Source: Pseudoalteromonas arctica
Lineage (GTDB): Bacteria; Pseudomonadota; Gammaproteobacteria; Enterobacterales; Alteromonadaceae
Direction: 5' to 3'
Assembly (NCBI RefSeq): GCF_012927645.1
Contig: NZ_JABBMT010000008.1
Span: forward strand, 1 to 64,000
Length of the DNA: 64,000 bases
Program-made: the position numbers and the translations under genes
The notes under the pieces: model-generated
The model's input: only the letters and a program-made list of their open reading frames with translations
Databases searched by the model: none
Told to the model about the DNA's origin: nothing
Shown here: positions 15,380 through 24,355 of the stretch, piece after piece
Position numbering within the stretch: position 1 is the first letter of the stretch
Layout: each line of letters begins with the position of its first letter

Positions 15380-16222
15380 TTATTCAGGTGCTACATCTAA
15401 GGTGGTAAATAATGAAAAACGTACACTATCGATATCTTTTTCAGATGAATCTTCACTAATACTCGCTTCAATCAGATATAAACCTGGTTGCTGCCATATA
15501 TTAGTGAAAAAGCCGTTTTTATCAGTAGTAACTTTTACTTCATTACGTTCGTTGCGATAACGAGTGTCACCTTTTAAAATTGCAAGTTCTATGTTGGCAG
15601 CTGGTTTACCGTCTTTTAATAATTGAAAGCGTGCTTGCTCACCAACAAATAAATCATTAGGGTGGGTTGGGCCACTGAGCTCTAATCCTTGACCTAGTAA
15701 TGCAGGCTTTGAAGTACCGTTGCGACTAACAAAGGTATCAACAGTTGAAAATGACTTCATAGATTTAATATCTGTTGCACCAGCAGGAATGTCCTTGCTG
15801 TCTTTACCTGAAAATACGCGACCACGCTCACCATTGGCATCTTTATAAAACGTCATTATGCGCGGCTCACGTTTCATAGCGATATGATAAGTTCCTTCGT
15901 CTGATAGTTTAATGGCTGCTGAGTTTTTACGTTGTAAGTAGTAAGCGCGGATTTTATCACTAACTGGCTTTCCGTCAGGGCTTAGCGCTATGATTAAATT
16001 ATCGTCATACTCAGCGCCTTTTTCTTTTGGACGATACGCTTTATCAGCAGAAAATATCTCGTTAGAAATACTGGCATCGATCATTACATAATGTGCTTTA
16101 TCACCAGATAAAGAGGTATGAGAAGGCACTAGCCATTGGGCATGTGCATTGGCGTAGCTTGAGGCCAGTGCTGTAAAAGTAAGAGCACCAATAAATGCGC
16201 TTTTCAGTAAATTGATTTTCAT
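15380..16222 (-). CDS. Periplasmic DUF4198 protein
   Basis: 280 residues. A signal peptide (AFIGALTFTALASSYANA) is followed by HAQWLVPSHTSLSGDKAHYV, the typical DUF4198 start with His and Trp, and a C-terminal Ig-like half (GPTHPNDLFVGEQARFQLLK... TTDKNGFFTNIWQQPGLYLI). DUF4198 proteins are found with metal and TonB-linked uptake systems. It is the last gene of the minus-strand iron cluster, 64 bp after the DUF2271 gene. Confidence 0.88.
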   Translation of the reverse strand: MKINLLKSAFIGALTFTALASSYANAHAQWLVPSHTSLSGDKAHYVMIDASISNEIFSADKAYRPKEKGAEYDDNLIIALSPDGKPVSDKIRAYYLQRKNSAAIKLSDEGTYHIAMKREPRIMTFYKDANGERGRVFSGKDSKDIPAGATDIKSMKSFSTVDTFVSRNGTSKPALLGQGLELSGPTHPNDLFVGEQARFQLLKDGKPAANIELAILKGDTRYRNERNEVKVTTDKNGFFTNIWQQPGLYLIEASISEDSSEKDIDSVRFSLFTTLDVAPE

Positions 16223-16286
16223 AATCTTTCCTTATATTAATAATATTTTAAGCGTTAGCGTTATTTTTACTTGCTGCGTTTGCTTG

Positions 16287-16790
16287 TTACTTACTCACAA
16301 TAGTGACAAAGCTTTTCGAAAATTCATTTGTACCATCAATAGTGATTTTACCGTCTTTATTTAAATCAAGTTCAACGCGGGTGTAATCTCGGCCACCTTC
16401 TTCACGTACAACTTCTAAATTAAGTAGGTATTGACCTGGCGCAACGGTATTGCCGTCTAGATCTTTGCCGTCCCAATTAATTGTGTAGCTGCCTGGGCGT
16501 TTAGTGGCTCCAGTTACACCATCAAAATTAGCGTCACTTTTACCTGCTTTACGCCACCATTGGCGTAAGTCTTTAAACCATTCTGCTTTTTCAACCCATA
16601 AGGCAACCGTGGTTACATGCTTACGCTCAGGGGTTTCTAGCCAAACTGCGACATAAGGTCGATGGTAAGGTTGTACGTCTAGATCAGGTAAGGTTAGTTC
16701 TACTTCAAGCTCAGCGGCATTCGCATGAGGTTGAAACAAGGCCGCTGTAAATAAAACAACAGCGCTAATTAAGGTATTAAGTTTTAGCAT
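16287..16790 (-). CDS. Periplasmic DUF2271 protein
   Basis: 167 residues from the ATG at 16790. AAAAGGAG lies just upstream, and the start overlaps the stop of the preceding gene (TAATG), which indicates translational coupling. It has a signal peptide, then DUF2271 features: LPDLDVQPYHRPYVAVWLET, LWVEKAEWFKDLRQWWRKAG and GATKRPGSYTINWDGKDLDG. Its function is not established; it normally travels with PepSY membrane proteins and DUF4198 in iron-regulated clusters. Confidence 0.9.
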   Translation of the reverse strand: MLKLNTLISAVVLFTAALFQPHANAAELEVELTLPDLDVQPYHRPYVAVWLETPERKHVTTVALWVEKAEWFKDLRQWWRKAGKSDANFDGVTGATKRPGSYTINWDGKDLDGNTVAPGQYLLNLEVVREEGGRDYTRVELDLNKDGKITIDGTNEFSKSFVTIVSK

Positions 16791-17422
16791 TAAGATACTC
16801 CTTTTAGTTGCGGAACCCAGCATAAATAAATGACTGTCGGTGTCGCGATCCCGAGCACTGTTAGCCATATCCCTACTAAGCGTTTTTTTCTATTTTGAAA
16901 TAAAATGAGTATCCCAGTGATAGCAAATAAAATCATTAATACGGCTGATATATCAATTACCCAGCTCCATGCTTTGCCGCTATGACGACCTTTGTGTAAA
17001 TCGCCAATTAAGCTCAAAAAGCCGCCAGTTTGATATTCGAGGTTCAGTTCGCCACTAATGAAATCAAGCTCTGCGAAGGCAAAGCCTGCAGGTAGTGGGT
17101 AGTCGAGCATGACTAAGAAGTCTTCTTTTTCCCAATCAATGCTTTTTACTTTCGTTAAACCATGCTCACTAGCTAAGTAAGCTTCTATTTGCGGGTATAA
17201 AGAGGGTAGCGAGTTTAGGTTTTCTTTTGCTTGTGCTATTAGCTCTGTAGGGAGTTGAGCGGTTAATTGGCCGTCACTTTTATCGCCTTCAAGCCAATCT
17301 ACGTGATTAAGAATAATGCCGCTAATACAGAACAGGATCAGTAAAAACAGCAATGCTGTTGATAAGTAAATATGTAATGCACGGCTGGTACTATATAAAG
17401 TTCGTTTATTTATTAACGGCAT
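16790..17422 (-). CDS. PepSY-associated membrane protein
   Basis: 210 residues. An N-terminal membrane helix (LHIYLSTALLFLLILFCISG), a periplasmic PepSY-like region and two C-terminal helices (WVIDISAVLMILFAITGILI, GIWLTVLGIATPTVIYLCWV) match PepSY-TM proteins. The HIYLS and HKGRHSGKAWSWVIDISAV segments carry His residues that may bind heme or metal. Such proteins are proposed to reduce ferric siderophores at the inner membrane. It is translationally coupled to the DUF2271 gene. Confidence 0.85.
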   Translation of the reverse strand: MPLINKRTLYSTSRALHIYLSTALLFLLILFCISGIILNHVDWLEGDKSDGQLTAQLPTELIAQAKENLNSLPSLYPQIEAYLASEHGLTKVKSIDWEKEDFLVMLDYPLPAGFAFAELDFISGELNLEYQTGGFLSLIGDLHKGRHSGKAWSWVIDISAVLMILFAITGILILFQNRKKRLVGIWLTVLGIATPTVIYLCWVPQLKGVS

Positions 17423-17515
17423 AAATAATGTAGTTGATTTATAACAATTACTAGATGGTAATCATTTGTATTAACTATAACAACTTTATTTGCAAATTTA
17501 CATTGCGATCCAAGA

Positions 17516-17905
17516 TTAAAGTGGTTTTGATGGGCGAGAAATTAAATACGCCATCACAGCCATTTCAATTATTGCAACTAATATAATAACCCACCAAGGT
17601 GGTGATGATAGTAGCAATAATATAAAGCCAAATAGCATACCTATACCTGCGAACCATTTTGCTTTTACTGGCACTACTTTATGCTTTTGCCAATGGCGCA
17701 AAGTTGCGCCATAACGAGGGTGGTTAAGTAACCAAGCCGCGAGTTTTGGGGACGAGCGAGTAAAGCATGCTAATGCCAAAATGAAAAAAATAGTGGTGGG
17801 CATTACCGGTAAAACAATGCCAATAATACCCAGTCCAACCAAGGCTAACCCTAACAGTTGGTATCCAATATTTTTATACGTGACTAAAGTTACCTTTAAA
17901 TTCAT
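17516..17905 (-). CDS. DUF454 (YbaN-like) inner membrane protein
   Basis: 129 residues, with the family signature GIIGIVLPVMPTTIFFILAL and CFTRSSPKLAAWLLNHPRYG, then two more membrane helices. It overlaps the heme oxygenase stop by 4 bp (ATGA), so the two are co-translated. YbaN is of unknown function. DUF454 genes are often found with heme oxygenase and iron genes. Confidence 0.9.
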   Translation of the reverse strand: MNLKVTLVTYKNIGYQLLGLALVGLGIIGIVLPVMPTTIFFILALACFTRSSPKLAAWLLNHPRYGATLRHWQKHKVVPVKAKWFAGIGMLFGFILLLLSSPPWWVIILVAIIEMAVMAYLISRPSKPL

Positions 17906-18492
17906 GAATAGACTTGTGCCTGATAAAGTTGAAAACGGCTAAATGCTTGGCGAGCACCATCGATTAATGCTTGCTCTTGAGTTTGTGACAGTTCGATGCT
18001 ATCAATTAATTGTATTAAATGACGCCACGCACTGCCACGCCCAGCTCCAGGGCCTGCTAAATAGCGTGCAGCAAACTCACCTGTATAGTGTAGTTGAGTT
18101 TGAAGTTGTTTTCCTAACATAGCAGCGCCAACTTTTGAGCCTTCAACAACATATAGCCAACCCAGTGCTGTTGCTAAATCTGTATTGTTATCAACCAATG
18201 GGGTCAGCGTGCTATTAGGTAATGCCCGCTCTAAATCAGCAAAGTCTTGCTCTAATAAACCTAAACGACGACGAGATGCTAAATCATCGATGTGTTTTTT
18301 TAATTCACAGTGCTCATATAAAGCCGCTACATCTTTTAGAAAATGATATTGCAGTGATAAAAATTGTACATAGTTATCTACGCTGGCAAAAGGGTCTTTT
18401 GCCATAATGCTTTTGTCGATATTGTCATGTAAATCGGCAGTACCTTGACGAAGTTTTAATGCCCGAGATGGGGCGCTTACTGCTGCTGTCAT
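17902..18492 (-). CDS. Heme oxygenase-like protein (PigA/HemO group)
   Basis: 196 residues, the usual length. The likely proximal heme-ligand His lies in KLRQGTADLHDNIDKSIM (about residue 22), and the distal helix carries the LGWLYVVEGSKVGAAMLGKQ motif typical of bacterial PigA-type enzymes. These open heme to biliverdin, CO and Fe2+ in the cytoplasm. It is located between the TonB receptor and DUF454, so the cluster probably takes up heme or iron and releases iron from heme. The start follows AAGGAAAAAAC. Confidence 0.87.
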   Translation of the reverse strand: MTAAVSAPSRALKLRQGTADLHDNIDKSIMAKDPFASVDNYVQFLSLQYHFLKDVAALYEHCELKKHIDDLASRRRLGLLEQDFADLERALPNSTLTPLVDNNTDLATALGWLYVVEGSKVGAAMLGKQLQTQLHYTGEFAARYLAGPGAGRGSAWRHLIQLIDSIELSQTQEQALIDGARQAFSRFQLYQAQVYS

Positions 18493-18574
18493 GTTTTTTC
18501 CTTAACGGTATTAAAGGTTGTTTATTCGTTAAATTTAAGATTGAGAAGGCGGCTAATTTGCCGCCATTTTTTGG

Positions 18575-21199
18575 CTATAATTTAAACTCAAGACCAAGCG
18601 TTATAGTGCGGCCAGGCTCAGGCATGGCTACTATAGAACCAGATGACACTATGTAGCGATTGGTTAAATTGGTCACTGTGGTATAGCCACTGACGCTGTC
18701 GTTAAACTGGTAGTCGATATAAAAATCAAGCTGGTAACTGGCTGGGATCCAGGTAATGGCTTTTGCCCCTGTGCCACTTAAAAAGCCTGATGGGTGGTAT
18801 TTTTCAGAATGACCTTTATAAATTAAACCGCTATCTAACGCGTCGTTGAGAAATGTTTTACCCAGTGTCGCGACTAGGTTGCGCTTTGGAGGAATACGCA
18901 GTGGCGTAAGACTGCCTGAAAAGCCTTGGCTATTACATCGCTCAACCCCTTCAATGCTAACAAACTTACTTGAACACATTTCTATATTGGTATAATTGGT
19001 ATAAGAAACAGAGCTATAAAAAAAATCGCCTTGGTAATCTAATGCCAGCTCAATACCCGGCAGTTTAAAACTATCGTAGTTTATAAAAGTGTATTTTGAA
19101 AGCTCCCATGATTGCTGATTGGGATCTTTATTTGGCAGGTTAGCCGTTGCAAGCATGTTATTAATTTGGGTATCAAAGTATGTTGTTGATAGGGTTAGTT
19201 TATCACCATTAATTAATAGATCACTAAAGTTGCTCACTATACCCGTTTCAAATGAATGAGTGGTTTCGGGGGTTATAGGGTAATAAGGTGAATATGAAAA
19301 TACTTCGTTTGATACAGTTGTTTCATATAAGTTTGGCATTCTGTAAGCGTGACTAAACTTGGCTTTTAAGATGGTATTACTAAGTACTCGGTAATAAATT
19401 TGTGCTGTTATATCTGTTTTAGGATCAAATTTTTGGATTGATTCAGTCTGATTATCTGTGCTTTTTGAGTCGTGGTGGTTAAGATTTAGTGAAAGCCCCA
19501 CAGGGTCTAAATCAAGGTGTGTATTGATGAATAAACTACGCTCAGTTTGTTTACCATTACGAGAAGTAGTTAGGTCTCCGTAAAAGTTTTCTACAGATCC
19601 TGGCTTTGGCTTTAAAACTTCGTCTTGCCAAGAAACACCATATATTAATGTTGTCGGAATAGCTGCCATGTTGAAAGACGAGGTATTGAATATGCCTAAA
19701 CCTTGGCGCTGGTTACTGTATTCGTGCAGATACTGCAGTGCATTAGGGCCAAAATTACTACCTAATGCATTATATTGATTTAGTTTTGCATTCGTAGTCC
19801 ACGCATTAACTTTTAAATCAACTAATGTGTTATTGGTTGGTAAGTAACGATACGAGGCGCTGGCACTATTAACCAGTGCAGAACCTGGTTGCCATTGTGG
19901 CATGGTTTCAATTCCAGCAGGAATATAGCCAAACTCGCCATTTGGTAGTCTCCAAAAATCACCTTCTTTTTGTTTGTGCCAGTATGAGGCTAACATTTCA
20001 CCGGCTTGTTGTTGGTGATGGCGAGTATTTAACTCTATTTCATGCTCTTCATTAAATGCATACTGTGCTTTTGCGAGATAAGACTCACTCTCGAAGCTAG
20101 TATTGACCACTTCCCCCCCCTGATTGACCGGTGGTAAACCTTTTCCGCCCCATTCATATTCTTCAACAAAATTTTCATAGCCATTTTTACCAGCAAAATA
20201 GTTACCAACTTTTTTATTACTGTAAGCAAATACTGTTTTTAGGTTCTTGGTTTGGTATGCACCAGCAAGCATGATGGCGCCGTTATCAAAATCACTGCTA
20301 CTATTATGGTTACGTATTAGATAATACTGTTGTTGGTATGCGTTATCGCTGACGGTGGGCATATGGTTATTGTTATAGGTTTTTAGTTTTATTAACGCCC
20401 CTGAGTTTTGCCCTGCTTTGAGGATGTCACTGGTGCTCAAAGTGGTGATGTTAACCGTACCACCGATAGCGCCAGCATTGAATAGACTGCCTTTTACTGA
20501 TGAACCTTTTTCGACAGCAACGGTGCTAATTAAGTCAGAGTCGATATAAGTACGATCGGATGTGCCCATATAACCGCGATTGGTATGGGTTGATTGTAAG
20601 CTACCATCAATAAATACTGGTACGCGCCCTTCGCCTTGCACACCACGAATACCAATATCAAGGGCTCCGGCTTCATTACGTAGGTTATTAGCTTCAATAC
20701 TAGTATGAGTTGAAAAAATATCAGAATTTGAGCTGCCTTTGCTGCGCTCTAACGGTTCACGGTTGAGTTGAATTTGGTCGCCTTTGACAACAATAACTTC
20801 GATACCATATTGTTTGCCACTGTTCGCTGAGCTAGGTTGTAGCTTTACAGTAGGGCTAATACTTGTTGCTGTTGTGGTAGCTGTTTTGAGGATAATAGTA
20901 TTGCCCACTATTTCAGCTTTTATTGCTGTGCCTTGCAAGGTTTGCACTAATGCATCACGAACTGTTTTTTGCCCATACAAAGCGGGTGCTTGTAAGTTTT
21001 TAAGTAAGCTTGCATCGGCAATTAAACTCATATTTGCCTGTTCTGCAAGTTGGTTAAGGGCCTGACTAAGTGGTTGCGGAGCAATATTAAAAGTGACTAT
21101 AGTTGCCTGCGTTTGAGCTGCTAAAGGCTGGCTGAATACAAGCCCTAAGGCAAGAGCAGTAGTGGTCAGCTTTGAGCTGTGTCGCGAAGTGGTGAGCAT
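18575..21199 (-). CDS. TonB-dependent receptor with N-terminal signalling (STN) domain
   Basis: 874 residues. A signal peptide is followed by an STN domain (about 38-105: FNIAPQPLSQALNQLAEQAN, LYGQKTVRDALVQTLQGTAI). Next come a TonB-box-like stretch (IEVIVVKG), a plug (about 150-260, with GIRGVQGEGRVPVFIDGSLQ and GGTVNIT) and a 22-strand barrel ending GRTITLGLEFKL. The STN domain signals ligand occupancy to FecR, whose gene lies directly upstream. Plug type and the adjacent heme oxygenase suggest heme or a ferric chelate as ligand, but neither is proven. Confidence 0.93.
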   Translation of the reverse strand: MLTTSRHSSKLTTTALALGLVFSQPLAAQTQATIVTFNIAPQPLSQALNQLAEQANMSLIADASLLKNLQAPALYGQKTVRDALVQTLQGTAIKAEIVGNTIILKTATTTATSISPTVKLQPSSANSGKQYGIEVIVVKGDQIQLNREPLERSKGSSNSDIFSTHTSIEANNLRNEAGALDIGIRGVQGEGRVPVFIDGSLQSTHTNRGYMGTSDRTYIDSDLISTVAVEKGSSVKGSLFNAGAIGGTVNITTLSTSDILKAGQNSGALIKLKTYNNNHMPTVSDNAYQQQYYLIRNHNSSSDFDNGAIMLAGAYQTKNLKTVFAYSNKKVGNYFAGKNGYENFVEEYEWGGKGLPPVNQGGEVVNTSFESESYLAKAQYAFNEEHEIELNTRHHQQQAGEMLASYWHKQKEGDFWRLPNGEFGYIPAGIETMPQWQPGSALVNSASASYRYLPTNNTLVDLKVNAWTTNAKLNQYNALGSNFGPNALQYLHEYSNQRQGLGIFNTSSFNMAAIPTTLIYGVSWQDEVLKPKPGSVENFYGDLTTSRNGKQTERSLFINTHLDLDPVGLSLNLNHHDSKSTDNQTESIQKFDPKTDITAQIYYRVLSNTILKAKFSHAYRMPNLYETTVSNEVFSYSPYYPITPETTHSFETGIVSNFSDLLINGDKLTLSTTYFDTQINNMLATANLPNKDPNQQSWELSKYTFINYDSFKLPGIELALDYQGDFFYSSVSYTNYTNIEMCSSKFVSIEGVERCNSQGFSGSLTPLRIPPKRNLVATLGKTFLNDALDSGLIYKGHSEKYHPSGFLSGTGAKAITWIPASYQLDFYIDYQFNDSVSGYTTVTNLTNRYIVSSGSIVAMPEPGRTITLGLEFKL

Positions 21200-21243
21200 T
21201 GCGGTTGTTCCATATAAAGCAAATAGGTTTATATGAAAACGAA

Positions 21244-21258
21244 TGAAAATGAGAATCC
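21244..21258 (-). promoter_or_regulatory. Possible Fur box upstream of the TonB receptor
   Basis: TGAAAATGAGAATCC matches the Fur 7-1-7 consensus at 11 of 15 positions and lies about 45 bp upstream of the receptor's ATG. It is moderate in quality. The receptor may instead depend mainly on the FecI-type sigma factor. Confidence 0.35.
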
Positions 21259-21290
21259 CTCAATAAATTTTTAAGTTTTTTTGAATCTTA

Positions 21291-22244
21291 TTAACTCTTA
21301 CTTATAACTATTTGATTATTATTTTTTTCAATTTTTACAGGCAACACATGTGGCAATAACGCTAAAAAGTTATCGAGCTCTGAAGCAGTAAAAGTGCCTG
21401 AAAGCATCATGTTATTAACACTGAAATCGGTAAATTTAAAGTCAGCATCATGATATCGGTTAAACTCAGCACATGCTTCGATGAGTGGAACATTGTTAAA
21501 TACTAAACGGCCGTTACGCCATGCACCCACTAGTTTGGGGTTCATACTATGCACATCGACTCCTTGATCATTGAGCACCGCTTGTTGGCCTTGTATTAGC
21601 TCAATGAGATGATGTGAGTGTCGAGTACTTTGTACTTTTACGCGGCCATGTTCAACACTGATGCGTGTACTATTACTTTTGTTATCAACGCTAAAGCGAG
21701 TACCGAGTACGGTAATATTGGCTCTGTCAGTATTTACAATAAAGGGTCGTTGCGGATTTTTTGCAATATCAAATAAAGCACGACCTTGCTTTAAATGGGT
21801 GAGTCTTTGATTCGTATCAAACTCCAATGCCAGTTGTGTTTGTGCGTCCAAGCTGAGCTTGCTGCCATCGGGTAACACAAAATCAAGTTGTTCTGCCCGC
21901 GCGGAGCGGTATTGGGCATTAAAATTTGGATTATTGCTGCTTGGCCAAAATTGATAACTTGTGAGGCTGATCATCAATATCGCCACACAGGCGGCGATGG
22001 CCCAGACTTTGCTAAATCCAAAGTGTTTGACGCTACTGTTAATTGCAGCTGTTTGCATGTTGTCAAATTGTGCCAGTAGTTGATCAACCTGCTGACTTTG
22101 CTGATAAACAGCATGGTGTTCAGGGTGTTCATTTAGCCAATGTAAAAATGCTTGCTGTTGTTGTTCATTTAAACCGGTTCGTTGTAACTCGTGCCAATAG
22201 TTTGCCTGCTGCTGAAGTTGCACTGCTGTTTGATGACGGGTCAT
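21291..22244 (-). CDS. FecR-type anti-sigma/sigma regulator
   Basis: 317 residues. The N-terminal cytoplasmic domain is DUF4880-like (ANYWHELQRTGLNEQQQQAF, LHWLNEHPEHHAVYQQ). One membrane helix follows (about 82-100, VWAIAACVAILMISLTSYQF), then a periplasmic FecR domain (DFVLPDGSKLSLDAQTQLAL, RPFIVNTDRANITVLGTRF). The C-terminal STN-like end should meet the receptor's STN domain. It transduces the receptor signal to the sigma factor encoded 17 bp upstream. Confidence 0.93.
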   Translation of the reverse strand: MTRHQTAVQLQQQANYWHELQRTGLNEQQQQAFLHWLNEHPEHHAVYQQSQQVDQLLAQFDNMQTAAINSSVKHFGFSKVWAIAACVAILMISLTSYQFWPSSNNPNFNAQYRSARAEQLDFVLPDGSKLSLDAQTQLALEFDTNQRLTHLKQGRALFDIAKNPQRPFIVNTDRANITVLGTRFSVDNKSNSTRISVEHGRVKVQSTRHSHHLIELIQGQQAVLNDQGVDVHSMNPKLVGAWRNGRLVFNNVPLIEACAEFNRYHDADFKFTDFSVNNMMLSGTFTASELDNFLALLPHVLPVKIEKNNNQIVISKS

Positions 22245-22261
22245 TGTTATTATTCTCGCAG

Positions 22262-22729
22262 TTATTTTTTTAATGCATTACGACATGCAAGCATAGCTGT
22301 CGCTAAATGTTTTTCAACCATGCTCACTGAAATATCCATTTGGTCAGCCACTTGCTGATAGCTGAGGTTTTTAAATTTATACAGCACAAAGGCTTGTTTG
22401 GTTTTCTGTGGCAGTTGACCAATGCAAGTATAAAGTAAATCGAGCTGTTGTTGGCTTGCTAATTTTGCTTCAGGTTCATAATTGCACGGCGCAACGAGTT
22501 CGCTCTCAATCGGGTCTGCGAATTTCTGATTACGACGATAATGGTCAATTACAATGTTTTTTGCCGTGGTAAAAAATAGTGCCCGCTGGTGATTTTCATC
22601 AAAGCTTGGTCGGCTAATATGCCCACTGAGTAAGCGAGTATAAGCTTCTTGAACTATGTTTTCTGCTTTATTACGACAGCCCACAGAGCGAGAAATAAAA
22701 CTTAAAACCTCAGCGTAATATCGTTCCAA
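22262..22729 (-). CDS. FecI-type ECF sigma factor
   Basis: 155 residues. Region 2 (SRSVGCRNKAENIVQEAYTR, ALFFTTAKNIVIDHYRRNQK) and region 4 (QLPQKTKQAFVLYKFKNLSY, QQVADQMDISVSMVEKHLAT) are complete. It is the first gene of the sigma-FecR-receptor series and should direct transcription of the receptor gene when iron is low and ligand is present. A strong Fur box lies about 50 bp upstream. Confidence 0.94.
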   Translation of the reverse strand: MERYYAEVLSFISRSVGCRNKAENIVQEAYTRLLSGHISRPSFDENHQRALFFTTAKNIVIDHYRRNQKFADPIESELVAPCNYEPEAKLASQQQLDLLYTCIGQLPQKTKQAFVLYKFKNLSYQQVADQMDISVSMVEKHLATAMLACRNALKK

Positions 22730-22779
22730 TGCACACCCGTACGTTTCTAAAAAGGAGTCGGATGCTAACAGTTTATTCC

Positions 22780-22798
22780 GGTAATGACAATTATTATC
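22780..22798 (-). promoter_or_regulatory. Fur box upstream of the sigma factor gene
   Basis: On the minus strand, GATAATAATTGTCATTACC agrees with the 19-bp Fur consensus at 15 positions. Placement just upstream of fecI is the classic arrangement for iron control of this three-component system. Confidence 0.65.
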
Positions 22799-22823
22799 GT
22801 TTAAGAATGTGTTTTATTAGCTT

Positions 22824-22870
22824 GTATACCCAAGTCAGCTCAATCACCCAGCGGGTTGATTTGGGTATAC
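22824..22870. repeat. Intergenic stem-loop repeat, copy 2 (TATACCCAA type)
   Basis: GTATACCCAA (22824-22833) and TTGGGTATAC (22861-22870) are perfect complements, with an inner TCAATCACCC/GGGTTGA pair. It is the best-preserved of three copies in the window. Confidence 0.65.
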
Positions 22871-22891
22871 AGGGGTAGGTACCCAAAGAAG

Positions 22892-22914
22892 GCACCCAGC
22901 AGCTAGGCTGGGTG
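22892..22914 (-). terminator. Hairpin downstream of the porin gene
   Basis: CACCCAGC and GCTGGGTG form an 8-bp stem about 10 bp after the porin stop codon. The T-run is weak. Confidence 0.45.
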
Positions 22915-22924
22915 AACGGACTAT

Positions 22925-24235
22925 TTAAAAGTAATAGCCAATATTAATATTAAAACGACGCTCGGTTTCATCACTATCACCAGCGACGGAACCACCAACA
23001 AATGCTTGGTTACGCGCATGAACTAAGTCAAAGTAAGTGAACAACCCGCCAGCCGCGACAGATACCCCGGTAACATTCATCCAAGTATCGGCTGTGTTGT
23101 CAGATTTGTTATAGATCGCGCTGTAATCATTATAAAATTGTAGATTACTGACCGGACCCCACTCAACCGGCACGCTATACGCGACGTTAAAGCTACTAGT
23201 GGTTGCATCGGTCGCGATAGAGTCATAAAACCCATATGCGCCCACAGCAATACGATTAGTGTTATCAATATTGTAGTCATACTCACCATGCTGTAGCTGA
23301 ATATTCCAATTATTGATATTGCTGTTTACATGCAGTGCCCATGCGTTGTAACTGCCAGCTCGATCTTGTCCATTATGTAAACCACCCGCTAAGGCGGAAA
23401 AGCCCACTTCGGTTTTCATACCTTCGCCATGCTCAAAAAAGTAGGCATAGCGGCCAGTAAAGGTATTGTATTCGCCTAGTGGGTTGCCACCTTTAACGCC
23501 TGGATCGGCATAAATACCTTCATCGGCCGTGCGACTACCGACTATATCGTACGAATAGCGATGGCTGCGATCTTCTACATAACCATCGACACCACCGAGC
23601 TCATCATTTTTGAAAAAGCCTAAATCGAGCTGCCAGTTATCAGCTACTTTACGTTTAAACATCACGCCTAAATCATGATCGTCTTCTAAGCCAACGTAGT
23701 AGTTGGCACTAAAAAAATAGTTATGGGAGTTATAAGGATCATTACCAAACGGTACTTTAGTGATACCTACTTGCACTTGCCAATCATCAGTAAATTGATA
23801 GCCTGCCCATGCTGATTTTATTGCGGTCATGTAATCAAAGAAACGGATCTCTCCGCCGATCAGTACTCCACCAATATCGCCAGAAACATTTAAACGGAAA
23901 ATATCAAAATCAAAATCGCCGCCACGGTTTTTATTACCATCACTATAGGAGGTATGGCTGTAGTTAGTACGAATTGCACCACCAAATTTAACCCCTGATT
24001 GGGCTGTTTCGGTATTATCTTGAGTTTGTTTTGCGAGAGTTGTGGTTTGTTCTTCAAGTTGTTGATTAACTTTGGCTTGTTTTGCTTTTTCAGCTGCAAG
24101 CTGTTGTTGCAGTTGCTGCATTTGTTGTTGCAGTTGAGTAAGTTGAGCTTGCATAGCATCAATGTCTGATGCATATGAGGCGCTTGTTGTTGCGCCTAGC
24201 ATAGTCGCGAAAGCTAACTTTGATAGTTTAAGCAT
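22925..24235 (-). CDS. Outer membrane porin with N-terminal coiled coil
   Basis: 436 residues. A signal peptide ending ASYASD is followed by a Gln-rich coiled coil (about 27-75, QAQLTQLQQQMQQLQQQLAA), then a beta barrel beginning GVKFGGAIRTNYSHTSYSDG and ending with the aromatic strand RRFNINIGYYF. The layout resembles trimeric OprO/carbohydrate-type porins. The coiled coil is expected to span the periplasm or stabilise the trimer. The substrate is unknown. A MarR regulator is encoded 120 bp upstream on the same strand. Confidence 0.85.
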   Translation of the reverse strand: MLKLSKLAFATMLGATTSASYASDIDAMQAQLTQLQQQMQQLQQQLAAEKAKQAKVNQQLEEQTTTLAKQTQDNTETAQSGVKFGGAIRTNYSHTSYSDGNKNRGGDFDFDIFRLNVSGDIGGVLIGGEIRFFDYMTAIKSAWAGYQFTDDWQVQVGITKVPFGNDPYNSHNYFFSANYYVGLEDDHDLGVMFKRKVADNWQLDLGFFKNDELGGVDGYVEDRSHRYSYDIVGSRTADEGIYADPGVKGGNPLGEYNTFTGRYAYFFEHGEGMKTEVGFSALAGGLHNGQDRAGSYNAWALHVNSNINNWNIQLQHGEYDYNIDNTNRIAVGAYGFYDSIATDATTSSFNVAYSVPVEWGPVSNLQFYNDYSAIYNKSDNTADTWMNVTGVSVAAGGLFTYFDLVHARNQAFVGGSVAGDSDETERRFNINIGYYF

Positions 24236-24355
24236 GATAAATCACTATTCTTGATAAAGGTATGTATAGAATAGACTAATTGTACTTTTAACCCAAGCTA
24301 AGCAGTCATATCTTATGTATTAATAGTTTGTTTTATATCAGTTATTATTAATGGT

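Noticed and set aside
20035..20229. Minus-strand 64-residue ORF inside the TonB receptor
   Set aside because: It is a shadow frame of a clearly coding region.
23890..24174. Asn/Lys/Gln-rich minus-strand ORF within the porin gene
   Set aside because: It is an alternate frame of the porin coiled-coil codons; low complexity explains its openness.
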